A DNA stretch of 31,073 nucleotides from Byssothecium circinans. Its lineage: Eukaryota > Ascomycota > Dothideomycetes > Pleosporales > Massarinaceae. Location: assembly GCA_010015675.1 (NCBI GenBank), contig ML976987.1, positions 1,042,873 through 1,073,945 of the forward strand, written 5' to 3'. Under the pieces are notes generated by a model. That model ran no database searches. It saw only the letters and a list, made by a program, of their open reading frames with translations, and was not told the DNA's origin. Made by a program: the position numbers and the translations under genes. This document shows, one piece after another, positions 1-10,593 of the stretch. Positions within the stretch are counted from its first letter, which is position 1, and every line of letters starts with the position of its first letter.

Positions 1-2
1 CA

Positions 3-182
3 TCTCAAACTGCCCAAAAGGGTAAGCGCAAAACTTCAGGTCCTCCTCCATCAAAACATAAGCGCCAGAGACGCAGTGGCGGCTCTGCAGCTGTCGCGGC
101 GTCCCCAGAAGCTGCACCAGCTGCTCCACCTAAAGTCAACTCTCGTGGCCGTACTATCAACCTTCCGCGCAAATATAAATAG
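3..182 (+). CDS. C-terminal end of a truncated basic, Ala/Pro-rich ORF (possibly transposon-derived)
   Basis: The frame is open from the window edge to a TAG at 180-182, about 59 codons, with the 5' part outside the window. The visible tail is Lys/Arg-rich (KRKTSGPPPSKHKRQRR), then Ala/Pro-rich, and ends RGRTINLPRKYK. A basic, low-complexity tail closing on an 'SRGR-x-I-x-LP-x-(R/K)Y' motif recalls the C-termini of some fungal DNA transposases, but that is a recollection I cannot test here. No catalytic domain is in view, so the function is open. It could equally be the tail of a nuclear host protein. Confidence 0.4.
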   Translation, partial: SQTAQKGKRKTSGPPPSKHKRQRRSGGSAAVAASPEAAPAAPPKVNSRGRTINLPRKYK

Positions 183-1300
183 TACAAATTGATCGCAAGC
201 GTTACTTTATTACTCCACTAAAAGATCTCGTGATAATAGCTATTGTGGGTGGCTTAATAACCTCATCTTTGAAGTGGTGAGCATGTTGTTCGTGGATCAC
301 TGCGCGACGTGGGTCGCTGCGCGCACGGGCACGGAAGTGGTTAGGCGTACATCTTGGGTCTTTTCCGATGCATGCTTGAAGTGTTTCCACTGCTCCGAGC
401 ATCCGTCCCGACGTCTTCTCACAGTCACAATCGTATGTATACATTTTTAACAACACTTGAACGCACTCCAATCAGTTGCAGAACAATGCAGCTGTTCGGG
501 AGAAGCAGGCACCGTATGAGTACTACAACACTGGCTATCCACATACGGACCGACACACCCGTTCCCCGCCCGCTTTACCACCGGTGGTACCACACATGGG
601 AGCAACATATCACGCCGGCCGAGCAAATAACTGTCACACTTACATCCTACATCCATCACATGTCATGTGAAACCGCTCCGTATAGCATGAAATAGGAAAC
701 GCATATCGCATGCAGTTCCGCCCATCCAACTCTCCGTGTCTTCCAGCATATAAAACACTGGTAATGCAACCTCCCCACCTCATTCTGCAAGATAACAGGC
801 GCTGGCACGGGTATGATTCCGTTTGAATAGACGCCTTTGCCCAAGATCACGCCGGTTATGAAGGTGGACCAGGTGTTCGTTGAAGGGAGCAATAATGCAG
901 AATGAGAATAAGGGTTTGAAAGCCGGAGATAGTAGGCTCAAAAAGGGAGACTGAAGTTCACCCAGCAATTAAGGTGAAACTTGACAATGAAACAGTAGAG
1001 ACTGGATGCCGAGAGTGGAATGAAATTTGAACATGCTCTTATTATGCACCAACTTCTTCACCCCACCAAGTGCCTTATGCCAAATAATATACGCGGGACC
1101 GAGCCGAAGACTCGCCGCATGTAAATACGTGTCTCCTCATCTATCAGCCTTGGCCCCATCACACAGGCACTTCAGTCACAAGGCTCGTAGTTAGACCCTG
1201 CCGCCCAATTTTCATCACTCGTCAGACAAACGTAAAGAAATGGTATCCTACACCAGCCCAGCACCGGCGCTTAAATGCATCACGTCACCTCTCCATCCAC
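183..1300. other. Intergenic stretch without a convincing gene
   Basis: Several overlapping ORFs of 60-110 codons exist on both strands here, but none has recognisable motifs, a coherent composition or splice support. The right-hand part (about 1000-1300) is likely the 3' flank of the EB1 gene, which ends at 1301. I see no repeat or RNA gene. Confidence 0.5.
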
Positions 1301-2283
1301 TCAGAACGTCTCTTCCTCAGCAAGCTCGCCTTCTGCCGGGATCTCGAAGCCTTCCTCGGTTGAGTACAGGATGGCCTGGATCTGCTTGAGCAAGCCCTCG
1401 TCCTTCTCCAACTCGGGATCGGCCTCCATTGCCTGCTGAATCAACAGCTCAATGTCGCGGAGCTTGCTGAAGTAAAAGTCCCGCTCGCGCTCAAGCCCGG
1501 CCACCGTCTCCTTGAGCACGTTGTTCTCCTCACGCAGCGCGGCGGACGCGGCACCGCCTCCACCTCCGAGCGGTGTCCGTGTGCGTGGGGCAGCAGAGTT
1601 GCTGGCAGCGGGTCGTCGAGCAGAGGAAGCGGCCGTGGAGCGCGAAGATACAGGTCCCCCACTGATGCCGCCTTGACCCTTGCGACGGGCGAGTGGGTCA
1701 TAGTCGTGGCCGGGGAAATACTGATCCCAGTAGCGCTTGCAGAATTGGAGAAACTCGAGGTTATCCTGCATCTTGCACTTCACCAGCTGCTCGACATTGA
1801 TGGGCTTGTCAATCTGGTGTTTGGCGAATGTGTCTGTTGTGACGTCAGCATGCGCGAAGATACTGAGATGAGGGAGGGTCGAGCGAGAGGGTCTGTAACG
1901 TACTCTGCAGTATCTTGAAGTTCTGTAGGTAGGCGTATTCGGTGTTGGCGTTGAACTTGACGCGGGACATGGGCACGTCGTCTGGTTGTTCATTAGTTGC
2001 ATGCAGCAGTATCTTCAACATGAGGTAACTCACAGAAGATGCTGTCAAAGACCTGGCAAAGCGCTGCTCTGTACCAACCATCAGCAAATGTTCCATCCGC
2101 CGCCTGCCGGTACTTTGTAATCATTACGTACCCGGTACCGCATTGTTCTACTTTCGTAATGTTAAGCTGAAGGAGGTTGTTCAACCAGGCGATGAGTTCT
2201 TGTCTGTATCGCGGCGAGAGATTAGCACAGATCACCGGAGCCTAGAAAAGGTTGGTGGGGCGATCGTACCTTGACTCTCCCAT
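1301..2283 (-). CDS. EB1/Bim1/Mal3 family microtubule plus-end-tracking protein
   Basis: This is a five-exon gene: 2270-2283, 2132-2203, 2034-2068, 1904-1981 and 1301-1833. The four introns of 66, 63, 52 and 70 nt all have GT-AG ends, and the spliced product is 243 aa. The start MGESRQELIAW is the classic EB1 N-terminus, formed by joining a 14-nt first exon to the second. Residues 1 to about 100 form the calponin-homology domain that binds microtubules (LQLNITKVEQCGTG, then the FDSIFYDVPMSRVKF and QNTFAKHQIDKPINVEQLVK blocks, ending FLQFCKRYWDQYFPGHDYDP). A Ser/Ala/Gly-rich basic linker follows. A coiled coil begins near ALREENNVLKETVAGLERE, then the EB1 four-helix segment (ERDFYFSKLRDIELLIQ). 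The acidic end, EEETF, resembles the EEY/F tail that recruits CAP-Gly proteins. Known family role: tracking growing microtubule ends, spindle positioning and nuclear movement. The family assignment is very secure. Confidence 0.97.
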
Positions 2284-2768
2284 GGTGAAATGCGATTTGC
2301 GAGTCCTTTGGACTATGTAGAGGATGAGTAGAGATACTTCAAAGGCAGGAAGTCCGCTTTTTGGGTGAAGGTCGTGAAGAGTGGACAGTGAGTATTGTTG
2401 TTTGTTGTCGGCGTCGAGCAACCACAGAAACGGAATCAATCGCCCCGCGACGTGCCAAGGCGCTTACGCGATTTGACCTATTAGTCATCACATCATCTTA
2501 ATTGCACAGCGGATCCCGTCCAACCAGACATGGAATTGCCCCTCGCGAGCCATGCTACCATCGTGTAGTCAGGCATAAATAGAAAGAACTCTATGAAGCC
2601 ATCCCAGAGAATTGACTGCAAGATATATGTATCATTGCCACTACCATCTTTGTTAAATTAAACAGCTCGAGAACCATTTTCAAATCGTTTGCAATCTTCA
2701 CCCATTGCAGAAAGACATTCATTCAATGACGCGTATATACCTCCCCTCTACAGCAATTTATCGACACT
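2284..2768. other. Spacer between the EB1 gene and the AA8-b561 gene
   Basis: Both neighbours lie on the minus strand, so this 485-bp stretch must hold the promoter and 5' leader of the EB1 gene and the 3' UTR of the upstream gene. No separate gene is supported. I could not pick out a convincing TATA box. Confidence 0.6.
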
Positions 2769-4488
2769 TCAAGAAGAATTAACAGCTCCCCCCTCTTTCC
2801 TAGGTGCATAATGTCCTTCCTCAGGACGCGGCACATCCGCCCTCTCCGTCTCCACCGCCCTAGGGCTCTCGCTCTCCCTATACTTCGGCGGCCGAGCCCC
2901 CATCCCCCCAGTCCTCTTCCTCCTCCGTTCCCCAATCACCGAAGCCGCCACCCAAGCCAACCAAATCACTCCCGCAATCACCGCATAAGCAATCATACCA
3001 GGCCTCGAACTCATATTCATCCTATCAGCGAGCTGGAACCCCAGGCCGCCGTTGATGATACCGAGGGTTATGGCTAGACGGCCGAGCCAGATGTGGCCAT
3101 GGGACCAGATGGTGCGGGATTGGTGTTGCTGGAATTGGGAGTGGTGGATGAAGCCCAGGATGGGTTGGAAGAAGAGGGTTACGAAGACGACTATGCCGAT
3201 TATGGGGTGGGCTTCGTTGAGCTGGGATTTGTTAGTCATGTTGTTTTCCTAAAGTTTGAAGTATACCGCGCTTCTAGAGTATTGACATAGCATTAAAGGA
3301 GAGGGTGGACCTACCAATTTCAAGTTGTTGGCCAAGTAGATGCCAATCCCAAATGCGGAAACAAAAACCAAGTATCCAAACACTTGGAAAGCAGCATGAA
3401 ACCAAACCACGCCGGGAAAAGACGCAAGACGAATAGCAATCGCACCGATTGGGAAGAAAATGACGAAAGCCAGTGCGGCAAGGACAGCGTGGGCGGTGAC
3501 CATCTTCGTCGTCTGTGAGGGACCGGTCGTTCGGAGCGGCGTGAACCCGGAGTTCGAATTATCCTCGCAGTAGTTAATTTCCTGGCGCTTGTAGTTACTC
3601 GACGATCCTCCCGTCGGAGTAGATGTCGGCCGTCCGTTACCCCAGTGACTCTGCCACTGAGTAGGGCGACCCTTTTCAGTGCTATGAAAACGATCATCAT
3701 CGTCTGCAGCAGTCGTAGGAACAGAAGCACCAGCGGTGCTCGAGCCACTTGCTCCACTCGATCCCGATCCAGCACCAGTAGACGCAGGGCGAGGTATACA
3801 GTTGGTCGTTCTTCCCGTTCCCGTCGCTGTGCCCGACGGCGTAGCAGCATTAACAAGTGGGTTGACGCTGTTCCCTCCCTTGGCGCTGGCGTAGCTCCAT
3901 TCGAAAGGCGCTTCTTGGTTATGTTGGGTGATGCCTGCGGACTGACTGGTGGTATCCTTTGCTCCTCCTGATGACCTAAACGCATAGATCCAATTTCCGG
4001 TATTTCCTGAGAAACTCGCAGAGCCGCCGGACCAAGTGTTACAACTCGAACACTTGACATTGGCTACCATCTTTCCACCTGATACTCCCGATCCCTCGAG
4101 TAAGGTAACCCTCGCATTGCTGTTGAAGGTCGGCATCGTCTGCCCTGTTCCCAACCGCGGAGAGAGCGTCACGTTGCCATTGCCAGCCGTGTAAACGACG
4201 AAGATATTTGCGCCAGACATTCCGGTTCCCTGCCCCAACGCTACCCATTCATATGTGCTCGGCGCCGACACCTGGAAAAAGATATCGCCGGTTCCAGACG
4301 AAGCTGTGCTCTGGGGGATATTAAGTTTGAAGCATACATCGTTGGTTGGGCAGGTGCTGGCGACTTGGGCGGAGGCATACGATGCTGTGATTGCTCAGTC
4401 CAAACTCCGTATAACGTCGTGGTGAGTGGGGGCGCTTACCAAGTGCCGACAAGCCCAAAAGCATGCCATTTCTCCTGAGCTTCCCCAT
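2769..4488 (-). CDS. Secreted-start AA8 cytochrome (DOMON/CDH-cyt) fused to a membrane cytochrome b561 domain
   Basis: There are three exons: 4440-4488, 3315-4384 and 2769-3248. The introns are 55 and 66 nt (GT-AG), and the product is 532 aa. The signal peptide is MGKLRRNGMLLGLSALASYASAQ. Residues of about 25-190 form a cellobiose-dehydrogenase-type cytochrome domain. Met72 (GTGMSGANIF) and His171 (ITQHNQEAPFEW) sit where the CDH haem b ligands lie, and a Cys pair is present (KCSSCNTW). A Ser/Thr/Gly-rich linker with an Asp run follows, probably O-glycosylated. A cytochrome b561-type membrane domain occupies about residues 312-470, with the expected His residues at 315 (TAHAVLA), 346 (WFHAAF), 387 (EAHPIIG) and 423/425 (SHGHIWLGR). 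The cytosolic tail is charged. Such proteins are thought to move electrons across the plasma membrane, for example in ferric or extracellular redox chemistry; the substrate here is unknown. The family call is secure and the role is inferred. Confidence 0.93.
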
Positions 4489-4877
4489 AGCAGTCCGATG
4501 GATTCGATGCGTCGTTGCTGAGGATTAAACAAGATTGCGACCTCAGATGCCAGCTGAGAAGAACAAAGAACCGGCAATGACAGGTGCGAGGCTTGCCAAG
4601 TGTGAATACGACACGACAAACAAGGGGGATGCGCAACTTCGTATGACACTGCGATCTGGCTGCTGGAATACCGCCCCTTTCAAACGCACGGCAAAGGTTG
4701 TGTTTGAGTGGGGGGAACGTCGTTCCTAAATAACAAGAACGGGCGTTGGACAAGTGTCTCACAAAACTACCAGTATCCGTCTTAAGCTACTCTAATAATG
4801 GTATCGCAGGAACGAAAACGAACTAACCCTTTGCAGTAGCACATAGTTTATGCAGGGGATCAGAACTAGGTTTACCA
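4489..4877. other. Upstream flank of the AA8-b561 gene
   Basis: This stretch should contain the promoter of the minus-strand gene that starts at 4488. Short overlapping ORFs on both strands show no motifs, and I call no gene. Confidence 0.5.
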
Positions 4878-5221
4878 AACGGAGGTGCTTAACATTTCAT
4901 GGGGCCGGTGGTAGGTGCTTACTAAGTAGGGCCGAGTTTTGGCCCAGAATCGCCGAAGAACGCTTGGTCTGTGCAAAGTAGTAAACATACACTTATTTCT
5001 CTCTTAAAGTAGTCGTAAAAAGGTTAAAATAAAGACTTTAGAATAAAATTTTACTGTCTATTTACTGGTATACGTTAAAATCGTGTAAATAGGGCTTTTA
5101 TTAAAGAAAAGATACAGTTTTAAGCTCTATTTGGCCGCTATTCGGCACTACTCACGGCCGAGCTCGGTCTTACTCAATGAGCACCGACTACCTGCCCCTT
5201 GAAATGTTAAGCACCTCCGTT
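4878..5221. mobile_element. MITE-like inverted-repeat element, about 344 bp
   Basis: The terminal arms match exactly over GGAGGTGCTTAACATTTCA (4881-4899) and its reverse complement at 5200-5218. The match continues imperfectly to about 42 bp per arm (4880-4921 against 5178-5219). Inside the arms, GC-rich subterminal parts flank a strongly AT-rich core at about 4975-5125, with no coding capacity. That build is typical of a non-autonomous DNA transposon. I could not identify a clear target-site duplication, so the superfamily is undetermined. Confidence 0.8.
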
Positions 5222-5338
5222 CCCCTTCAACTTGGGCTGATCCCAAGTCCGGTCAGCGCAGCGCGGGGAGCCGTCGAACTGGGACAACGATCCCGAAGGA
5301 AAAGACAGGAACGCGTCATGGCCATAATGTGACTGGAC

Positions 5339-5743
5339 TCAATGGAGTATGCCACTGAATAGCCAGCCTATGGCGTTGGTGGTATCAAACTCTCGGTGAA
5401 AGGTGCTGATCTGGTGGAGGCTGAGCATGCAGATAAAGAAATGATGGCTCGGACAGCGAATCACTGCGATGCGATTGCGTATTATGGCTGGAAGGGACAA
5501 GACACGACGCGCAATTGATGCCGATGGAAGTCTTGGTTGTGCAACGTGGTGATGGATGACGGATGAGGTTTGGTTGATGCATGTGGCGGATGGGTGGAAG
5601 CTTAAGGTAGGAACCGGGATGGCGGAAGGCGGGGCGTCGATCACTTTCGGTTTCACGTTTTTGACGGCTGCTTGCTCTCTTTTATCTAACATCAACTCTG
5701 CCGCGGCTTCATCCGCGCTTCCCCCTGATTTCTCAATTAGCAT
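5339..5743 (-). CDS. Possible small hypothetical protein (134 codons)
   Basis: An uninterrupted ATG-started frame begins MLIEKSGGSADEAAAELML. The first 40 residues have a plausible protein composition (acidic/Ala helix, then KREQAAVKNVKPK), while the rest looks arbitrary. No domain, signal peptide or membrane segment is evident. A shorter ORF runs on the opposite strand at 5556-5747. I do not recognise it, and it may be a chance ORF or only the first exon of a gene. Confidence 0.22.
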   Translation of the reverse strand: MLIEKSGGSADEAAAELMLDKREQAAVKNVKPKVIDAPPSAIPVPTLSFHPSATCINQTSSVIHHHVAQPRLPSASIARRVLSLPAIIRNRIAVIRCPSHHFFICMLSLHQISTFHREFDTTNAIGWLFSGILH

Positions 5744-5747
5744 TTAG

Positions 5748-7004
5748 AGAAAAACTCTGCATTTGTATCTTCCGTTAATAAGGTTCCAACACTTCTCCTC
5801 GCGTTCTTCAACATGCGCTACGATTGGCAAGAACAGCAAAAAGGCACCTTGGTTCCCAATGGCATTTAATGCTTATCACCACGATGGAAGCTATACGCCA
5901 GACACGTCAATGACTTGGCAGCGGCCCGTAATTGACGCTGTGGAAGGGGGCGCCTGCAGTCCACGCACGCAATGCCCAAGAAAAACTATGTTTCAAGCTT
6001 ATCCGACATACCGCCTCTTCACCTATCTATGGGAACCTTACTGGATAGTGTTTACATGCATGAACTAGCTGCTTATCCTCCCCTCGTGTCGTGCCGTGCC
6101 GTCGAACTTGGAAATCATTGGTTGATTTCTGTCTTCTCGTATCGCGTATTGCGCATCGCGGCCGGATCAGACAGAGTCATACCTTCACGATAGAAGTAGC
6201 TACGATCTTACGGCCCAAGTATTCATGTTCGACTTTGACTTTAACACAATGTTCATTGATATTCCCGTGGCAGTGTTGGAAAGGTCAACCAGTGCGATTT
6301 CTGACAGAGAGCAGTACACACCACGCAAGAACCAAATCCAACCTTGTCTCTATTACCTCCTTCTATGTGGTATGTTATACTAAACCTTCCGTTCCTTGAA
6401 TTTCTAACACGCATCTCACCACCTAATACTTTCTTACCACAATACTCTGTCTAGCTAACTCAGCCTTCCTTCCTTCTTCCCTGCATTCCACAATCTCGGG
6501 AGACTTCCCATCCGAACTCAAGCACCTTCTCTTCGGGGTATATACTCATTGCGCTGCCACAATCCCATCATTTCCGAATCTTTCCGACGAAACACCTATT
6601 GGTCGACTAATCAGTGACCACCGACTTCCGTATCCAGAAGCCGGCAACGCTGGGCGCTAGTTGTACCTTGGGTAGGATTCCGAACCCTGTGTCGATCGAT
6701 GTTAGTGGATGAATCTGCAAACTTTACGGTTGATTACTTATCGACGCTTCATTGTTAGTGTGTGGCCGGTTTAACTCATGTATAGCCATAGTCCTCGTGT
6801 AAGTTCGTCGCAGAAGCTTTTGCGTTGTACAGTACCCTTGCGCGTTTTTTCCTCTCGAAAACAGTGGTTTCTCAAAAGATATTGAAACTCTCAGCAAACC
6901 TGTCTTCAAGCACTTCACTCACACGCACTCAAAGAATATTGTTGTAGTAGTAACAATCAAATTCTACAAACAACCATCAATAACCGACCATCCCCTGCAC
7001 TTCC
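5748..7004. other. Gene-poor spacer
   Basis: There are about 1.25 kb with only short, motif-free ORFs on both strands. The stretch from about 6380 to 6560 is pyrimidine-rich on the + strand. The right end should contain the 3' UTR of the minus-strand metallopeptidase. I see no repeat or RNA gene. Confidence 0.5.
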
Positions 7005-9460
7005 TCACCGCCTCGTCTCCAACCCCAACTCCTTATAAAACGCCTCGCTATTCGGCGGCCGTCCCAGGAACTGCTCCAGCGTCAAAAACTCATCCTGCGA
7101 CCCGCCCTTCTCGAGCACTTGATGGCGGTACTTGTTTCCAGTCGTCGGGTTCATGGGGTCGGCTTTGAAGGCTGTGTAGAACATGTCGGTGGAGTAGACT
7201 TGCGACCAGAGGTAGCCGTAGTAGCCGGCGTCGTAGCCGCCCATTAGGTGGGAGAAGGTGGCTTCACCATTGGACCAGTTTCTGGTGAGTAGAGTGTTAG
7301 CCTTTGGCTTGTGAGATAGTGGGGGTATAGTTGGGTGCTGAAAGCCTATGTGCAGTTTCGACGGTTTCAGAGAGCAGAAGTATCCGCAGTCTTCTTCTCT
7401 GCTGATATAGTGAACAGAAACAGGAGAGGGAAATCAGGAAATGGCTGAACTTACTCGGGCTCGCCTTGGTCCTCGGGGCCCTTCAAGCCGGTTGTGTTGC
7501 GCATAGCCTTAGTGTACTCAAGATTCAGGTCCATGGCCTCGACATCTGCGTGTGTGGCCGGCGTGTGAATCTTCATATCGAAGAGACCGAAAGCGAGCTG
7601 GCGAAGAGTCAGGAGCCCTTCCATGACATGCTTGGTGGAGATCAGGGCATCCATCAGCTCAGTGGGCAGCGACTCGTTGGTCTTGTAATGCGACGAAAGT
7701 TGACTGAGCGTAAGGTTCGTCCACATCCACTGTCCGATTGTCAGCTTAATTCAGGCCTTATTTGCCATCATTTTACTTGCATTCTCTAACATTTGACTGG
7801 GAGCTTCCACGAAGTCACGCGCTGTGGACGTTCCAGAAAGGCGGCCCCACTTCGTGCGTCCAGACAGTTCGTGAATCCCATGGCCCAGCTCGTGGAAGAA
7901 GGTAACGACATCGTCGTGTGTCATGAGTGCTGGGTTGCTTCCCTGCGGCTTCGGGAAGTTACACACGAGTGCAGCAGCTGGATAATGGCGTTTTCCGTCG
8001 CTCTTGAGGAACCCTGGCTGAAGAGTGAATTCGGCAAAGTGTGAGTATTTCCCATCCCGAGGGTATAAATCCATATATAGGTAACCAACGAAGCCTGAAT
8101 CATCGCCTTCCCAGACAGCGAAAGCGATGACATCGTCGTGCCAAGTCATTTCTTTGGCGTTGCCTGAGGGGGATAGCGCAGCCAGATCGGCAGCACTCAA
8201 TTGCACAAAGTGGAGGCTGAAGAGCGATTCGAATACATGAAGCATCGCAGAGATGGTGTGGTCGAGCGGAAAGTACTCAGACACCTTGACCTGATCGACG
8301 GCGTACTTAGTATTGATGACAATGTTGTTGTAGTAGTCGCGGTCCCAGGAGTAGAAGTTGCCATCGTATGTCAGGTTACGGGATTCGTGGTCGGTCTTCT
8401 TGATGGCGTTCATTTCGGCAATTTCCTCCTGGCCGCGGGCGTAAAGACGATCGCGAAGACCCTCAAGGAAGGGTTGTACTGTTGCAACATCGTGCGCCAT
8501 CTTGTTCTCGAGAGCGAGGGCGGCGTGATGCGGGTAGCCTAGAATCCGAGCTGCCTCGTCGCGCTTTACGATGGCTTCTTTCATTATCGGAACGTTCTCC
8601 TTTACGCGAGTTTGCTGGCCAATATAAATGCGACGACGCACGTCCGGATTCTTGACAAGAGACATAGCAGGGGAAAAGTCGGGAGCTTTGAAGGTTAGGC
8701 CGACCTTGCCTTCATTTTCACCAGTTCCTTTAGCCAGCGATCCGATATGGTCGGCAGGCAGACCTTCGAGCTCTGCGGGCGTAAGCCAGATGATAGAAAT
8801 ATCCGCAGCATAGTTCTTGTCGAATGCCAATTGCAGGTCGGTGATGCGCGACCTGACAGTCTTGAACTTGTCACGCGTGGCACCTTCGAGGGCCAGACCA
8901 TTGCGAAGGTACGCCTTGTAGTCTTTGTTGACTAGATACTTGTCTTCAGCATCAATGTAGGTCGCGTTGAGACGGTTGTACACGCCCTCCACAAGCTTAA
9001 AGATATCATCGCGAGTCCCTGCCTCAAGGGCGCAGTTGCTCTGGATAGCCGACGCCTCATTACTAGCATCCTGGAGAGCCGTATCGGTGCTAACATACGC
9101 GTAGAAGCCCTGGATGTATTGGCGCAATAGAGCCTCATGCTCGTCGTTCAAGATCGGACGGTATGTGTTGTTGAAGGTGGCATTGAGTGGGGAGACGGTG
9201 GCGGCCAGCTTATCGAGAACGGCCTTGGTCTGGTTGCAGATAGCCTCCGCATCGGATACCAGCAATGAAGCCGTATCATTGAAGACGGGGGGTGTTTGTG
9301 GAGGATGCGTGAGATTGGCCTGGCTTTGCCGCTTCGAATGGTACGAGAAGCGCAATGAAGAGTGCTCGTAAGCCTCTGGTGTATGAGGTTTCGGGAACGC
9401 AGCAAGCACAGCAGGCACGCAGAGCAGCGCTGCCAGCGAGAGACGACCGAGAGACGCCAT
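7005..9460 (-). CDS. Family M3 zinc metallopeptidase (thimet oligopeptidase/MepB-like) with an N-terminal signal peptide
   Basis: There are three exons (7781-9460, 7455-7729 and 7005-7281) and the product is 743 aa. I start at the ATG at 9460 (MASLGRLSLAALLCVPAVLA), which gives a clean signal peptide; the frame upstream has no nearer ATG. The zinc site is HELGH at residues 523-527. The third ligand is probably Glu552 in DFVEAPSQMLENW, the spacing expected for clan MA, family M3. The C-terminal block GGYDAGYYGYLWSQVYS is also typical of the family. Many NxT/S sites (NATFNNT, NLT, NTT) suit passage through the secretory route. Intron 2 (7282-7454, 173 nt) is GT-AG. Intron 1 (7730-7780, 51 nt) needs a GC-AG donor to give the conserved ENW. 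M3 enzymes cleave short peptides. Most known ones are cytosolic or mitochondrial, so a secreted or vacuolar version is the unusual point here. Confidence 0.95.
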
Positions 9461-9518
9461 TGATCCGAACACAAGGACGGTGGAGCAAGACCTCAGACCT
9501 GGTGCCTGGCAGGTGGGA

Positions 9519-9525
9519 TTATATA
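9519..9525 (-). promoter_or_regulatory. TATA box of the M3 peptidase gene
   Basis: TATATAA reads on the minus strand about 59 bp before the chosen ATG at 9460. The position is somewhat close for a fungal promoter but plausible with a short leader. It is called from sequence and position only. Confidence 0.45.
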
Positions 9526-10050
9526 CTCATATTGCCATCGTGTGCCTAAACATTTCGCGAGGTGCATCCAATCTCGGGAATTGTCATTCCTGATAGACGC
9601 CTTCCTCAATGGTATTCGTCCCAACCCTGGGCCCTGGGGCTTACATCCGTGGCCTGCCGATTCCTCATTAATTATGATTGGCATTGCTTGGCAGGCATGC
9701 GCACTGTCAGCCAGATTCGCCACTGCTAGTCCAGGCTAACATCCAGATTGGCAGAGTGAATGATATCAAAGATGGTGCGTAGAACGTGGCTCTGATGGGC
9801 AGGTTTGGTTGTTTAACGCTACAGGCGTCGTTGTGGTTTGAGAGTTGGAAACAATGCCGTCGTCTGTACCAAGCTCGCCTTGGCTTGCATCTAGCTTTCT
9901 TCGGCTAGCGCCCGTGCTTGACTATGGCATCTGCAGGGCTGCATGCATGAAGGAAATTTAACTGGAGTTGCGACCATCGCGAGTTAGATAGAGGGTGTTC
10001 CGGAAGGTATTAGTGGTAACGTCTGGTGTTCAAGATCGCAGGATACATTT
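9526..10050. other. Spacer between the M3 peptidase gene and the TSR1 fragment
   Basis: This holds the upstream region of the minus-strand peptidase and then the left edge of the TSR1-like fragment. Only motif-free short ORFs are seen. TSR1 similarity is lost upstream of about 10070, so the breakpoint of the duplication should lie near 10050-10080. Confidence 0.5.
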
Positions 10051-10593
10051 ATGCAGACCACGGTCACGGAGAAAGATGGCAACACCCCCAACGATGTCCA
10101 CAAGTTTGACCGCTTCCTTCACCCAGGCCGCTCAGCGATCGCCATTTTCATCGGTCCTTTGACCTGGGGCAATGTTCCAGTTCTCTATTTCCAACGCACA
10201 GCGCCACCATCGGCTTCCGATATGGATTCTAACGTCCAGCCCGCAGACCCAGCCCCAATTTCTCCCCTCCGCCTCATCGCAACTAGTACATCTCTACCAC
10301 CATCACTCAACCGCGTCGTCGCCAAGCGCATCGTCCTGACCAGTCACCCGTATAAGATCAACAAGCGTGTTGTTACCGTGCGCTACATGTTCTTGAACGA
10401 CACCGATGTTAAGTAGTTCAAGACTCTGCCACTTTGGACAAGGAGAGGTAGGAGCGGGTTTATCAAGGAGAGTTTGGGTACGCATGGGTACTTCAAGGCG
10501 ACATTTGATGGGAAGATCAATCCTATGGATGCGGTTGCTGTTAATCTCTATAAAAGGGTATGGCCTAGGACGGCGAGGATGTGGCAGCCTTAG
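10051..10593 (+). pseudogene. C-terminal fragment of a TSR1-type ribosome biogenesis gene, with an internal stop
   Basis: The frame reads NTPNDVHKFDRFLHPGR, then FIGPLTWGNVPVL, VAKRIVLTSHPYKINKR and VRYMFLNDTDV. After a TAG at 10414-10416 it continues in the same frame with [36 protein letters not shown] and NLYKRVWPR. It ends MWQP at the TAG at 10591-10593. These are the C-terminal hallmarks of Tsr1, the Bms1-related GTPase-like factor of 40S subunit maturation. The family has Trp directly before FK, so TAG replaces TGG. Only about 180 of the roughly 800 codons are present, with no upstream exons in view. It is therefore a truncated, inactivated extra copy, and a working TSR1 must lie elsewhere because the gene is essential in yeast. 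G to A in TGG equals C to T in a CpA on the other strand, the RIP context. Confidence 0.9.

Noticed and set aside
3320..4060. 246-codon alternate-frame ORF inside the AA8-b561 gene
   Set aside because: It is fully covered by the secure AA8-b561 exon, which has matching splice sites and family residues. The alternate frame is Arg/Leu-rich shadow sequence.
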